Of a DNA stretch of 64,000 bases, positions 23,150-33,844 are shown piece after piece. Under the pieces are notes generated by a model. The model searched no databases, was not told the origin of the DNA, and saw only the letters and a list, made by a program, of their open reading frames with translations. Position 1 is the first letter of the stretch; the number at the start of each line of letters is the position of its first letter. The stretch is from contig JBAIAC010000656.1 of NCBI GenBank assembly GCA_037349315.1, positions 62,001 through 126,000 of the forward strand, written 5' to 3'. The position numbers and the translations under genes were made by a program. This DNA is from Chelydra serpentina. Lineage: Eukaryota > Chordata > Testudines > Chelydridae.

Positions 23150-23740
23150 ATACAGGTAATGAACAAAACCGGCCCCAGGACCGACCCTTGGGTCACTCCA
23201 CTTGATACCGGCTGCCAACTAGACATGGAGCCATTGATCACTACCCACTGAACCCGACCATCTAGCCAGTTTTCTAACCACCTTACCGTCCATTCATCCT
23301 GCCCATACTTCTTTAACTTGCTGGCAAGAATACTGTGTGGAGACCGTATCAAAAGCTTTGCTAAAGTCAAGGAATAACATGTCCACTGCTTTCCCATCAT
23401 CCACAGAGCCAGTTATCTCATCATAAAAGGCAATTAGGTTAGTCAGGCATGTCTTGTCCTTGGTGAATCCATGCTGACTGTTCCTGATCACTTTCCCCTC
23501 CTTTAAGTGGTTCAGAACTGATTCCTTGAGGACCTGTTCCATGATTTTTCCCAGGAACTGAAGTGAGACTGACTGGCCTGTAGTTCCCTGCATCCTCCCT
23601 TCTTGAAAGATGGGCACTATAGTAGCCTTTTTCCAGTCATCTGGGACCTCCACCCATCACCATGACTTTTCAAAGATAACAGCCAGTGGCCCTATAATCA
23701 CATTTACCAACTGTTTTTGCACCCTCAGCTGCAGTGCATC
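23150..23740 (-). mobile_element. CR1 reverse-transcriptase fragment (inverted copy)
   Basis: Mirrors 17215-17841, with the same truncation points and the same frameshifts, so it is a product of duplication and not a second insertion. A few substitutions differ (for example KDKTCLTNL against KGKSCLTNL). Confidence 0.9.
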
Positions 23741-23810
23741 CAGCCCAAAGTCAGGGAGGGTCCTCAAGAAACACCTTCAGAAGCTCTGGGGGGAATATCA
23801 CAATCTCTGC

Positions 23811-23882
23811 ACCTTACCGGGAACTTGAATCCTGGACCCTCAGTTTAAAAGTCTGATGCTCGACCAACTGAGCTAGCCAGGC
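23811..23882 (-). tRNA. tRNA-Lys(TTT), 3' acceptor decayed
   Basis: Partner of 17109. The A box and anticodon arm are the same, including the mismatch ACTGA. Here the B box is GGATTCAAGTTC, and the 3' acceptor reads GGTAAGGT, which pairs poorly with GCCTGGC. Probably non-functional. Confidence 0.65.
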
Positions 23883-24768
23883 TCACATATTGAGCTCTTC
23901 CCCTTACAAACATAGCACTTAAAGGAAGTGCCAGGGCCAGGTTTAGTAGTGAGCTGTAGGTAGGAGGGAGGAAGAGTCCAGCCCACCTCTTCTCCTCTGG
24001 GCACCTAAAGCAGAGGCGGCTGGTGCTGATAACTCCAAGGTAAGGCTTAAAAGTCACAGAGCAACCAAGGCAACCCCTCCCCCGAGGCACTGCCCCGCTG
24101 CGCTTTCCCCTGCGCCCCCCCGCTCCCCCCCCCGCCGCCATGCCGAACAGCTGAGAGGTGGCGGCTGGGCTAAAAAATGCCACGGCTTTTCGGCGGGAGG
24201 TGGGAACTGGCCGGAAGGTGAGTTGGGTGTGGATGGGGCGGGGCCTGCGGGGAGCTGCTCACCCACCAATTTTTCCCCAGGCAGGAAGCGCGGGTGGGTG
24301 GGGGGGAGGAGAGATCTGGGGAAGGGGCAGCGCCGGGAGTGGAGTTAGGCGCGAACACACACCGGCGCCGACAAAAGTCAGCGCCTATGTTCCGGCATGT
24401 CTGGGTACCTCCACTGACACGTCTCTCAGTGATTCCAGCTGTTAGTGCGGGAGCCTCACTGCTAGTGCAGACTAGGCAGTTTCTTACATCAGAGTCAACG
24501 TCCCAAAGCAGGACTAATGCTGAGACCTGGTGATCAGTGATCTCAGATCTGTTGGGCTGCAGCAAGACTCGAAATTGAGTCTCAATCAGCTCGGTTGTTA
24601 CACAGCGAAGACCAAAAGGGTCAAATGGTGCCTGGGCCCCTTAAGAAGAGCCCAGCCCATCAAGTACCAGCACTTGGCTCTCCCCTCTCTCAACTCCACT
24701 TAGCATTGTTTGGAGTCAATCCTTGCCTCTGTCAGCCTGGGGGACTGGGAGACCAGCCCTGAGCAAGG

Positions 24769-24862
24769 GCTCCAGTGGTGCAGTGGGTTAGCGCACAGTA
24801 CTTATACAGCAGTGCTGAGCGGAGACATGTGGTGGTTGTGAGTTCGAGCCTCACCTGGAGCA
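24769..24862 (+). tRNA. tRNA-Ile(TAT) with intron
   Basis: A 94-nt gene: GCTCCAG pairs perfectly with CTGGAGC, anticodon TAT at 24803-24805, intron about 20 nt, B box GAGTTCGAGCCTC. The 3' anticodon strand reads TGTGG rather than TGCTG, giving a mismatch. Confidence 0.82.
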
Positions 24863-24919
24863 CTGGTTTTCATCAACCCGATGGCTTTGTCCACTTCTTT
24901 GGCCCCATGGACCCTAGAA

Positions 24920-25540
24920 TTCCCTCCCAGGGGACACTGAGAGGGGAGGAATCAAAAATGCCCCTTCACTTATCACCTCCTCTGCAGAGTGCAGGTCAGA
25001 AACCACAAATCTACAATCCTTCCTCCCTCACCGGCCCCTATGCCAGGATCTCTCAAGCAGAGCCTAGAGCGCTGCCCATCCTTTGAGCCCCCCGACACCC
25101 TCTCAATCTTTGCTCCTCAAACCCTCCTTTCTACATGTGAAAATCCCCATTGGGGAGGGAGAGGAGCAGGGAGCCAGCAGTCTCTGTGGCAGAATTATCT
25201 ACGGCAGCGCGCTGAGTGGTTGGGGGGCTGAGCTACACCCCTTCGGAGCTTTTCAGGGATGAGATTTTGATTAATTGTAACACAAAGAAAATCTCTCCTG
25301 TTCGGGCCTGTTTGTCCGCTTGTGCCCCCTCAGCCTCTGTTCTTCCTGATAGGGGAGGTGCAGAGACAAGCCCCAGGCTTTCTGTCACAAAGTCTGTACC
25401 CACCTCTGAAATATTGCCACTGGGAGAGTATGGCTCCCAATTTTCCCATAGAGGGATTGCAAGAACGGCTACCCAGTTGGGCCTGGGTGTGTCAGAGATC
25501 CAGGCTATAGGGGGCAGGTGATCCAGGGCCTATAAGTCCC
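24920..25540. repeat. Duplicate of 38930-39600 (inverted)
   Basis: Shared blocks include GAATTCCCTCCCAGGGGACA, GATTGTAGATTTGTGGT (reverse) and CCACTGGGAGAGTATGGCTC. Both copies adjoin a tRNA-Ile copy, so tRNA and flank moved together. No gene is seen in it. Confidence 0.8.
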
Positions 25541-25589
25541 CTGCCTGAGGGGAGGTCTATGCATGTGGTGGCCCATAAGCACCACAGGT

Positions 25590-25830
25590 TTTAACCCTGT
25601 CCGCTTCCTCCCCTATGTCCCTTATTTACACAATATGGAAGTGCCCCTATGGCTGGGGATGTGAGTTTGTGGGCACAGCATTGTGCAGTGGGCTTCCAAC
25701 ACAACCTATAATTCAGCAAGGGGTTTGCAGATGGACCGTGGATGGAGGTAATTTTCTCTCCGCACAGCAGATGGGGGATACACTGGGACCAGCTCCTGGC
25801 TCTTTCTTTGTTAGCTGGTTCCCGTGAGGA
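25590..25830. repeat. Duplicate of 11040-11270 (inverted)
   Basis: TTATTTACACAATATGGA(A/G)G, GGCTGGGGATGTGAGTTTGT and CAGATGGGGGATACACTGGG are common to both. It is followed by unassigned sequence to 26070, with no gene seen. Confidence 0.8.
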
Positions 25831-26306
25831 CTCACCAGAGATCACTGCAATCTATGTAGGGGGCAACCACCTGGAAATATTCTCCAGCCACCAGCTGATT
25901 TGGAAAGTTAAACACGATATTGCACAACATAGAACTATGGGGCCAGGCCCCATGGAAAACAAAGGGGAGCAGGGAAGAGAGAGCACAGAAGAGAAGAGAA
26001 GGAGAGATGGGATAGAAAAATGCCTCTAGAGCGGGAGCAGATGGAGAGAACCAGGGAGTACAGGGGACATGGTCAACCAATCGAGCTGCCTCCTAGGCCA
26101 GGCTGCCCAGCTTCAGGACTCAGAGGAAATGGAGCTCGCACCCCTACCTACAGGATCCCAGCATGACCAGCCTTCAGGATCAAACGGCCCTCTGGCGCTC
26201 AAGTCACAACAGTGAGCCGGCAAAAGACAGGCTCCCACGTCATTGGAGAGAGCAAGACGAACCCCTGGAACACCCAGGAGTGTTAAGTGGCAGAAGAGCT
26301 GCCCCA

Positions 26307-26377
26307 AGGTCCCACCGAGACTTGAACTCGGATTGCAGGATTCAGAGCCCTGAGTGCTTCCCTGACACCATGGGAGC
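26307..26377 (-). tRNA. tRNA-Gln(CTG), 71 nt
   Basis: Loop CTCTGAA gives CTG; B box GAGTTCAAGTCTC; 3' strand GGTGGGACCT. The 5' strand GCTCCCATGG has a mismatch to the 3' acceptor. D arm GTGTCAGGGAAGCAC is off consensus. It lies in a block (26070-26560) that is an inverted duplicate of 31560-32060. Confidence 0.75.
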
Positions 26378-26641
26378 AGTGAAAAGCACCCGGCACTCTT
26401 CTGACTTCCGGTGTAGAAGAGCCTGGGCGGAGACTAATTTACCATCCTTGCTCAAGGCCTCTCTGGCCAGCCCTGCATTTGCTCAACAAGTCGGCGCGCA
26501 GCTGTTTGCTGTAGATCCAGAAGCCTTTCTTCCTCCAGACTGTGAGGACACTGGGCACCTGAAGAAGTTGCCCCTTCAGTTATGAAAGAGGGTACTGAAC
26601 AGGCGACGCCTGAAGTTCTTGGGGTAAATGATCACTCCTGC

Positions 26642-26713
26642 ACCTGCCCAAGAGCTTGAACCCTGGACCCTCAGATTAAAAGTCTGATGCTCGACCAACT
26701 GAGCTAGCCAGGC
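26642..26713 (-). tRNA. tRNA-Lys(TTT)
   Basis: A box TAGCTCAGTTGG and the best anticodon arm of the Lys set (TCAGA-CTTTTAA-TCTGA). The B box is GGTTCAAGCTC instead of GGTTCAAGTCC, and the 3' acceptor GGCAGGT pairs imperfectly with GCCTGGC. Confidence 0.75.
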
Positions 26714-26909
26714 TCACGTAAAACAGTGGCAAGTTTGGTGCAGAAGAGAAACTAACCAAAAAAAAGCAGGCAGGAAACAACAGCTTTCTCCGGCACGCTT
26801 TCTCAGCTCATTTCACCACCCTCTGTCCTGCAGGGGTTGGGCTGATCCCAGTGGCAAAAAGAGGAGCACCTTGCTGGACAGCTAAGGGACCTGAGAAAAG
26901 GAAGCTTCA

Positions 26910-26982
26910 TGTTTCTGGGTGGTTTCAAACCAGAGGCTTTTGGCGTGTCAGGCAAATGTGATAACCACTACACGGCAGAAAC
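26910..26982 (-). tRNA. tRNA-Val with anticodon GAC
   Basis: A 73-nt Val-type body: acceptor GTTTCTG pairs perfectly with CAGAAAC, A box GTGTAGTGGTTATCAC, B box GGTTTGAAACC. The loop CTGACAC gives GAC (plus-strand 26947-26949), where vertebrate Val genes normally have AAC, CAC or TAC. Mismatches in the T stem and one in the anticodon stem, and C at position 8, suggest decay. Confidence 0.75.
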
Positions 26983-27081
26983 TCTGCAACAGGGCTTTGC
27001 CCCACACCTCAAATTCCATCCACTTGGCCAGCGCTCGCCCTGTCACACCCCGATGGGCGAACCTGGAGAAAGTGGTGGCAG

Positions 27082-27172
27082 CTCGACGATGGGTCGGCTG
27101 GTAGAACAAAGAACTGGAGCCGGCTCCCAGGAAGTCATCCTTACCTCGCCCTTGTGACTCCAGCTCGAAGGA
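27082..27172 (+). pseudogene. tRNA-Tyr-derived pseudogene (best preserved)
   Basis: CTCGACGATGGGTCGGCTGG to CAGCTCGAAGGA: the acceptor ends still match the Tyr pattern, and ATCCTTACCTCGCC follows the presumed intron. The anticodon site is GGA (AACTGGAGCC). The B box is lost (CTTGTGACTCC). Confidence 0.7.
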
Positions 27173-27354
27173 GAGCTTCTTTCCTTCCCCTTGCTGAGAA
27201 AGAGCAAGAGAAGACAGAAAGCTCACATGGGCCCACTGGGCACACCAGCCCACGCCGCTTTTCCCTGCTGGGGAGTGTGAAATAAGGGACTTGTGGCAGG
27301 TAAAGCCACTGCTGCGCTTCCAGAAAACAGCCCAGCCCTGCGCCCACAGAGCAG

Positions 27355-27425
27355 GCTAAAGCCTGCGGGTGAACTAAGGTCTCTAGATATTCAGTCTAAT
27401 GCTCACCTGACTGAGCTACTTCAGC
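27355..27425 (-). pseudogene. tRNA-Phe(GAA) pseudogene
   Basis: GCTGAAGTAGCTCAGTCAGG and loop GAATATC keep the Phe pattern, but the T arm reads TTAGTTCACCCGC, losing the B box. The better copy is at 38633. Confidence 0.7.
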
Positions 27426-27664
27426 ACCTACAAGGGACCTGCTTTAGGCTGCTGCTTCTCTGTCTGGGATGTTTCTGTCAGTCCTGGCACACAAGAAGGA
27501 CGTCATTGCGAGAGGCCCAGGAGGGGAAGATGAATTCTTGCCGGCCTCACTCAGCCCTGTGAAGTATTACCCTGGACTCAGCTCTCCATTGGTCTGTCTG
27601 CTTTGGGGCAGGGACCATAACACGTCCTGTCTAAAGAAGTGGCTTGGAGAAACTTTTCCCATAT

Positions 27665-27737
27665 GACCACGTGGCCTAATGGAGCAGGCGTCTGACTTTG
27701 GATCAGAAGATTGAGGGTTCGAGTCCCGTTGTGCTTG
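27665..27737 (+). tRNA. tRNA-Arg(TCG)-type body with TTG anticodon
   Basis: Body GACCACGTGGCCTAATGG, stem TCTGA/TCAGA and B box GGTTCGAGTCC match vertebrate tRNA-Arg(TCG). The loop is CTTTGGA, so the anticodon (27698-27700) is TTG, which would read CAA (Gln). The A-box side is altered (GGAGCAGG for GGATAAGG) and the 3' acceptor GTGCTT pairs poorly, so expression is uncertain. Confidence 0.78.
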
Positions 27738-27919
27738 TGCAGTTTTCTCTTTGTGCTGAAAGCCCTGCTCCCTTCAGGGCTGGAGCCTCTTCTTGGCGGC
27801 TCAGGCCAATGCTCTGGGTTCAGCTAGAGCCCTGGGAAGGAGGTGTCCCCCAGGCACGTTTTTGTCCTTGAACGGTACGCTGCCACCACCAAGTGATTTA
27901 AACAAACATTCAGGGTGGG

Positions 27920-28612
27920 TGTAACAAAGTGGGACTGTTCCTAATGTTTCCTCTGAATACTGAGTGGGTGCCTCAGTTTCCCCTATGCCTCAGTTTCCCC
28001 TTTATCTTTCTTAAGTCTCTAGGTGGTGGGATAAGGGTGTGTGATTGTTGCAAAGCCCTAGAGGGCCAGTATGATGACAGAGAATGGCCGACACCCTGTC
28101 TCGTGGCAACTGCTGGCCTGGGCACCTTCCCTGCAAAGGAGCCGGCTGAAGGGCTTGGAGAACAAAGGGATCAGGTGATCTCCTGGCCCGGGAAGGAGAC
28201 AAAGGCAGAGGTGGGGCTGGAGAGTTTGGAGCTGGCTGGGCACATGGAGAGAGGACCAGATGGGCTCTGGCCTCCCCACCCCCCAAGATGAACCTGACTG
28301 AGGGGTCCTGTTCTCTGTACCTACAAGCTCTGGTTGAGACCCTGTTCCTGTTGTGTAATAAACCTCCTGTTTCACTGTCCGGCTGAGAGTCACGTCTGAC
28401 TGCGGAGTTGGGGGGCAGGGCCCTCTGGCTTCCCCACGAGCCCCGCTGGGTGAAGAAGGGGATGCTGAATGCTCCGGGGTCAGACCCAGGAAGGTGGAAG
28501 CTGGGGAAGCTTCTTGCCCTGGAGACAGTCGGCTCAGCGAGGAGGCTCCTCCAGAGTCCTGACTGGCTTCGTAGGCAGCAGTTCCAGAGCATCGCCCGGG
28601 GACTCTGTGACA
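27920..28612 (+). mobile_element. Probable retroviral LTR
   Basis: Starts TGTAACAAAGTGGGACTG after a purine-rich AGGGTGGG and ends CTCTGTGACA, so it has TG...CA borders. It contains CCTCAGTTTCCCC repeats, and AATAAA at about 28359 with GT-rich sequence downstream. No clear TSD was found. Upstream 27860-27915 may be element interior. Duplicate at 53602. Confidence 0.55.
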
Positions 28613-28649
28613 GGGGCATCGGCAGAGCAGTGACTGGGGAGCCCAGCCC

Positions 28650-29130
28650 CTCACAGCCCCTCCCCCTCACACTGACACCCCCATGGACCCTCCCCCTCAC
28701 AGCCCCTCCCCCTCACACTGACACCCCCATGGACCCTCCCCCTCACAGCCCCTCCCTTCACACTGACACCCCCATGGACCCTCCCCCTCACAGCCCCTCC
28801 CCCTCACACTGACACCCCCATGGACCCTCCCCCTCACAGCCCCTCCCCCTCACTCTGATACCCCCATGGACCCTCCCCCTCACAGTCCCTCCCCCTCACA
28901 CTGACACCCCCATGGACCCTCCCCCTCACAGCCCCTCCCCCTCACACTGACACCCCCATGGACCCTCCCCCTCCCAGCCCCTCCCCTTCACACTGACACA
29001 CCCATGGACCCTCCCCCTCACAGCCCCTCCCCCTCACACTGACACCCTCACAGCCCCTCCCCCTAACAGCCCCTCCCCCTCACAATGACACCCCCACGGA
29101 CCCTCCCCCTCACAGCCCCTCCTCTCACAC
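28650..29130 (-). repeat. 46-bp G-rich minisatellite, array B (about 10 units)
   Basis: The C-rich strand is plus here: CACAGCCCCTCCCCCTCACA, CTGACACCCCCATGGACCCT. ATGG recurs at 28683, 28729, 28774, 28820, 28866, 28912, 28958 and 29004, i.e. a 46-bp period with one 45. The right end is irregular. Confidence 0.95.
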
Positions 29131-29149
29131 ACGCTTGTTCGCTGGGGCC

Positions 29150-29642
29150 TGACATTACAAACCCAGGGGGGAGGTTTCTGAGGATTTACTCCCTGAGCCC
29201 CTCCCCCTCTCACCGCTCCCCTGAGTGCAGAGGGGCTGGGCTCAGGCAGCCAGTTTCACCCAGGGATTTCCCAGCCCAGGCCCCCGAGTCTCCTCTGCCC
29301 GTATCTACCAGTGACACTGCGCGTGGGCGGCGGCTACAAGGGGCTCGGGGAGGCTGAACCTCCCCAAACGGGGCAAGAAATGCTGGTGGGACGCACCCCC
29401 CTTGGAGGGGGGCTGGGCCGCTGCCTTGGGACAGACCCTCCCGAGGAGTGGGGGAGTCACCGGCACTCAGACCTCACGCACAGGCCTGGCTCTCGCCTTC
29501 AGCCCAGGCAGCCAGAGGGGCCGGGGAGCTCCCTGGCAGTCCGACCCCTCAGCCACCTCTAGCCTCACGGCCTCGGCTCCTGGCGCTCTGCTGGTCGCCC
29601 CCTCGCTTGCAGGCCCAGAGCAAAAAGAAACAAGCACCTGCC
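29150..29642. repeat. Part of a segmental duplicate, inverted at 54.6-55.3 kb
   Basis: 29150-29860 matches 54555-55260 in inverted orientation, iMet included. The open frames in it are shared and show no family I recognise. Confidence 0.8.
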
Positions 29643-29714
29643 TAGCAGAGGATGGTTTCGATCCATCGAGCTCTGGGTTATGGGCCCAGCACGCTGCCGC
29701 TGCGCCACTCTGCT
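29643..29714 (-). tRNA. Initiator tRNA-Met(CAT)
   Basis: A 72-nt gene with AGCAGAG/CTCTGCT acceptor, A box GTGGCGCAGCGG, the GGG/CCC pairs flanking loop CCCATAA that mark initiator tRNA, and B box GGATCGAAACC. By recognition two bases differ from the vertebrate consensus (GGCAGC, GAGCTCG). A good candidate for a working gene. Confidence 0.9.
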
Positions 29715-29860
29715 GGGTCTCTGCCTCCAGCATCCAGCACCCAGCCTCCAGCATCCACACTAGCGCCTTGCGAGCGCTGGCGCTGGCCAGCAGAGATCTC
29801 AGCCACAATGCCCCAGATGGGCAAACGCTGTGGGCTCCTGAAGCCTCTGCCCCCCTATGG

Positions 29861-30484
29861 ATCCCCCCCTAACCCTTCACGCTGCTCCTGTCTGTAGAAT
29901 GGGAATGGAGCGGAGACAGTGCAGGAGCCTCTGGGGACTCAGATTTGAGGCTTTGGGAGAGACAGATTGTCTGAGACATCAGAGCGCTGTGACCCGGCAG
30001 GCAGCCCTGAAATCAGGGGCCTGTTCCCGCCCTGAGTCTGGGCTCCCGGGATCCCTCCCATGGAGCAGCGTGACCACAGAATACAGCCTGGAAATAGGCA
30101 TGTGAAACTAACCCCTGCTCTCCCTGACAGGGCCTCCCCTAGACCAAAAGACACCCCAGGAAAAAGATTATTTGCTGACCCCCCATATGTTAAAATTCTG
30201 AATACCTGATTTTGTATTGCATTTGTAGCTCATTTTATGATTTTCTTGCCCAATTTGGATGCATGATTTTCTCTATCATAGAAGAGGATAAATTTACATG
30301 CCAGGATCTGTAAATCTGTATTTTTCATTGCATATCTGAGCAAATAAAAAAAATCCTTTAAACTGAGCACATAGAAACTCTTTAATTTGAACTATAACTG
30401 AAATGTACTAACATCTAGAAATTGAACTGTCACCAGCACAGGGTGGACCAGTATTAAATAGTGTCACAGTAAGAGACAGTGTTA
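29861..30484. other. Unassigned AT-rich sequence
   Basis: No gene is seen. 30180-30480 is AT-rich and has no recognised element. Confidence 0.4.
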
Positions 30485-31290
30485 GAAAGTTAACCCTGGA
30501 AAGACTCTTGCGGTAGAGACTGTCCGGTTTGGCCAATGTACATGGCAGAGGGGCATTGCTGGCACATGATGGCATATATCACATTGGTAGATGTGCAGGT
30601 TAACGAGCCCCTGATGGTGTGGCTGATGTGATTAGGTCCTATGATGGTGTCACTTCAATAGATATGTGGACACAGTTGCCATCGGGTTTTGTCTCTACGC
30701 AAAAGAATAAATGGACACAAATCTGACATCAGGAATCATCACATTCAAAAGCCAGTAGGTGAACACTTCAACCTCTCTAATCACTCAATGACAGATTTAA
30801 AGGGGGCAATTTTGCAACAGAAAAACTTCAAAAACAGACTCCAACGAGAAGCTGCTGAACTAGAATTCATGTTCAAACTAGATACCATTACCTTAGGTTT
30901 GAATAGAGACTGGGAATGGCTCGGTCATTACGTTAATTGGATCTATTTCCCCTCGTTTAATAGCCTAGTTAAATACTCTTAACACCTTTGTGTCAACTGT
31001 CTGTAATTGGCCATCTTGATGATCACTTGAAAAGTTTCTTTCCCTTGCTGGTAACAGTTCCTTTCAATTAATTAGCCTTTTACAGTTGTTATGGTTACTT
31101 CCACCTTTTCATGTTTCTCTGAATGTATAAATATCCTCCTACTGGATGTTCCGTTCTATGCATCCAACGACGCGGACTGTAGTCCACGAAAGCTTATGCT
31201 GAAATAAATTTCTTAGTCTCTTAGGTGCCACAAGTGCTCCTGTTCTTATGTTCCTTTTGCTGACACAGACTAACATGGCTACTACTCTGA
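30485..31290. mobile_element. PLE with GIY-YIG domain split across strands
   Basis: The minus strand of about 30485-30680 encodes IYAIMCQQCPSAMYIGQTGQ, the start of a PLE GIY-YIG endonuclease. The plus strand from 30689 to 30982 encodes its continuation: LRKRINGHKSDIRN, PVGEHFNLSNHS, EFMFKLDTI, GLNRDWEW. The 3' tail follows (30983-31290), with a hairpin and hammerhead-like core at 31164-31191 and the usual GACACAGACTAACATGGCTA end. The two halves meet head to head, so the copy carries a 5' inversion. It encodes no intact protein. Confidence 0.8.
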
Positions 31291-31365
31291 AACCTGTATT
31301 GTTTCCTGCCTGCTTTTTCTTGACTAGTTTCTCTTCTGCACCAAACTTACCTTTTCCTGATGTGA

Positions 31366-31437
31366 GTCTGGCTAGCTCAGTTGGTTGAGCATCAGACTTT
31401 TAATTTGAGAGTCCAGGGTTCAAGTTCCTGGTCAGGT
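31366..31437 (+). tRNA. tRNA-Lys(TTT)
   Basis: GTCTGGC/GTCAGGT acceptor pairs with wobbles; A box TAGCTCAGTTGG; stem TCAGA/TTTGA pairs; loop CTTTTAA; B box GGTTCAAGTTC. No broken pairs; among the more plausible Lys genes here. Confidence 0.82.
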
Positions 31438-31752
31438 GTCCAGAGCATCATATACTTCAAGAAGCAGCTTTTCAGTACCCCCCTACTTGTTGTTACTTTT
31501 TTCTTTTCAGGACTTGGGCTTTCCTAGGAAGGGCCATTTACAGCCTGGGATTTAAGGGGCAACTTCCTCACACGCCCACTGGCCTCACAGTCTGGAGGAA
31601 GAAAGGCTTCTGGGTCTACAGCAAACCGCTGTGTGATGACTTGTTGAGCAAACGCAGGGCTGGCCAGAGAGGCCTTGAGCAAGAGAGGCAAAAAATTGTC
31701 CGCCCAGGCTCTGCTACACCACAAGTCAGAAGAACACAAGGCTATCACCACC

Positions 31753-31823
31753 GGTCCCATGGTGTAAGGGCAGCACTCAGGGCTCTGAATCCTGCAATCC
31801 GAGGTCAAGTCTCGGTGGGACCT
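31753..31823 (+). tRNA. tRNA-Gln(CTG), 71 nt
   Basis: GGTCCCA pairs with TGGGACC; loop CTCTGAA; T arm CCGAGGTCAAGTCTCGG, where the B box has GGTCAAG for GTTCAAG. The D arm (GTGTAAGGGCAGCAC) is one base shorter than usual. Duplicates: 26307 (inverted), 44759 (direct). Confidence 0.78.
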
Positions 31824-32063
31824 TGGAGCAGCTCTTTTGCCACCTAACACTACTGGCTGTTCCAAGGCTTCGTCTTGCTCTCTCCAGTGATGTGGGAGCC
31901 CATCGTTTGCCCGCTAGCAGTTGTCACTTCAGCGCCAGAGGGGACGTTTGATCCAGAAGGCTGGTCATTCCTGGAGTCCTGTAGGAAGGGGGTGCGAGCT
32001 CCATTTCCTCTGAGTCCTGAAGCTGGGCTGCAGCCTGGCCTAGGAGGCAGCCCGATGGGTTGA

Positions 32064-33844
32064 CCTACTGGCCCAAAGTCACTTGGACGGCGTTGGTGTT
32101 CCCCAGGAATGCTGACGGGCTGGCCTAAGGGAGGGAGGATTAATACTCCTCCCTATCAGTCAGGGCGGAAGACGAGGGCTGCGGGAGTGGGCAGGTTGAT
32201 GAGCTGGGCCTTCTAGCGTTCGGTCAGTGACGAGGTGGGGAACCTGACCTGGGAGAGGCAGCCGCTGGCCTGTCAGGAACGGCTCAGAGGTGGAGTTAGG
32301 GACCTTGTCATTAGCCCAGAAGGGTGTCATGCTCAAGATCTATCTTTTGGCTGCAGGTAATTTCCTCAGCCATGTAGTGCCCACTGCTCCACGCGTGGTG
32401 CTGAGACCGAACACGACGGCCTTCCCCTTCTTGTGGGGCACTAGGACGTCCCTACCGAGCCAGGAGAAGTGTGGCTTTTCTGCCGGTATTGGAAGGGGGG
32501 TGGGGCACGGTGGGCTTTGGAGCCTTTTATGGCTCTACTATTGTGTTATTCAGTTTTCAGCCCGTGGTGGAGCTGGAGGGCAGGTCAGGCCCGAGGGGAA
32601 CGGCGGGGCAGCCACAAAGAACACAACCGACTCTTCCGATCTGGCTATTTTTATCTTAAACCCACTGGGTGCAGCACCGGGTTTGCGTTGGCTGATGCTG
32701 CTGGAAGCGGGAGGAGATTAGGAGGCCCCCAGCTCTCTCTAGTGTTCATCCTCTCCCACCTTATGTCCTCCGGGATTGTCAGGGGGTGGCCAGGTGGAAG
32801 GTGCTTGCATCCAAGTGCTTGGCTGGAGGTGCAGAAAGTGGGGGCTGGGATGGAGCTGCATGGGCAGCAGCACCCTAGAAAGCAGGCTGGGATCGAGGGC
32901 CCTGGGGAATATCTCAGTCCCTTTTCTGTAGGTACGATGAATGCAGCCCCCGCTCCTGGGTCTTCAGGGACAGGATATTTCTTTGCAAAATAAAGCTTTT
33001 AATCAAAAGGAGTAAAATGAAATGGGCACCCGATGGTGCCAGAGACTAAGGAATGAGAAGCCCCAGGATTCCTGAGTCCCCATTGACTCTGAAAAGGGAT
33101 TTATTTAAACTCCCTTTATTTTTATGGCTGGTAAAATATAAGGACCAAGTGATTTCAATGGCTCTGACGCAGGGATTGCGGATGCTCTAACCGTACCTCA
33201 AATGGAATAATGATTGTATCCCTGAGTCATTAACGGCAGGCAGGTTCCCAAAGGCAATTCCAATGGGCTCCCTACAATTGGTGATGCTGGGCAGTAGGGG
33301 AACCTCTCTGGGTCCTACTGTCAGTTCTCCTCTGTTTTCCATCACTCCGAGTGCTTCCGACTCCTGGGTGAGGTTTTCCTTGCAAGGTCTGTCTGTGACT
33401 CCTTGTGTGTAGGAAGTAAAGAGTGTGGGGCTCTCACTGAACTGAAGGAGGAAAACAGTTGGTTGAGAGACCTGGGGGAAGAATAAAAGAGGCCCAGAAG
33501 CACGGGTGCTGTAATGGGGAGGCAGGGGGCCCTGGCCCCCAACTTTTGATGGTAGGGGGAATATGCCCTCCAACTCTTTCCCAGTCCTAAGGGTGAGCAA
33601 CAGCGGGAGAGGGTGGAGAGGAGCAACGGGTGGGTGGCGTCTTGTGGAGATGGGGCAGTGTGGGGTTGGGTCTTGGGGTGGGGGTTCAGGGGAAATGGGT
33701 GGGACCTCGGGGCAGGGCCATGGTTTGGGTACCTGTGGACCCCACACTTTTAGGGGCTTCCGCTGTTCCGGGCCACAAGGATGACAAAATATTAGCAGGC
33801 TATTGTTTTAACTACTTGGCCAGTTTGTCTAATGGGCTCATCCC
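32064..33844. other. No gene recognised
   Basis: Mixed unique and repeat-like DNA. 33470-33780 has the GGGGAGGCAGGGGGCCCTGG type of GC-rich dispersed repeat, related to 10055-10335 and 48030-48190. No supported exons. Confidence 0.4.

Larger units (their letters stand above)
22590..24920. repeat. Right arm of the large inverted duplication
   Basis: Contains, as the reverse complement of the left arm, tRNA-Gly, part of the hAT MITE, the CR1 fragment, tRNA-Lys, the GC-rich repeat and tRNA-Ile. It breaks inside the MITE at about 22978, joining it straight to the tRNA-Gly flank. Confidence 0.85.

Noticed and set aside
28011..28700. Open frames of 198-229 residues on the minus strand
   Set aside because: They are antisense to a duplicated LTR and lead into the 46-bp minisatellite. 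The composition is low-complexity and there is no domain.
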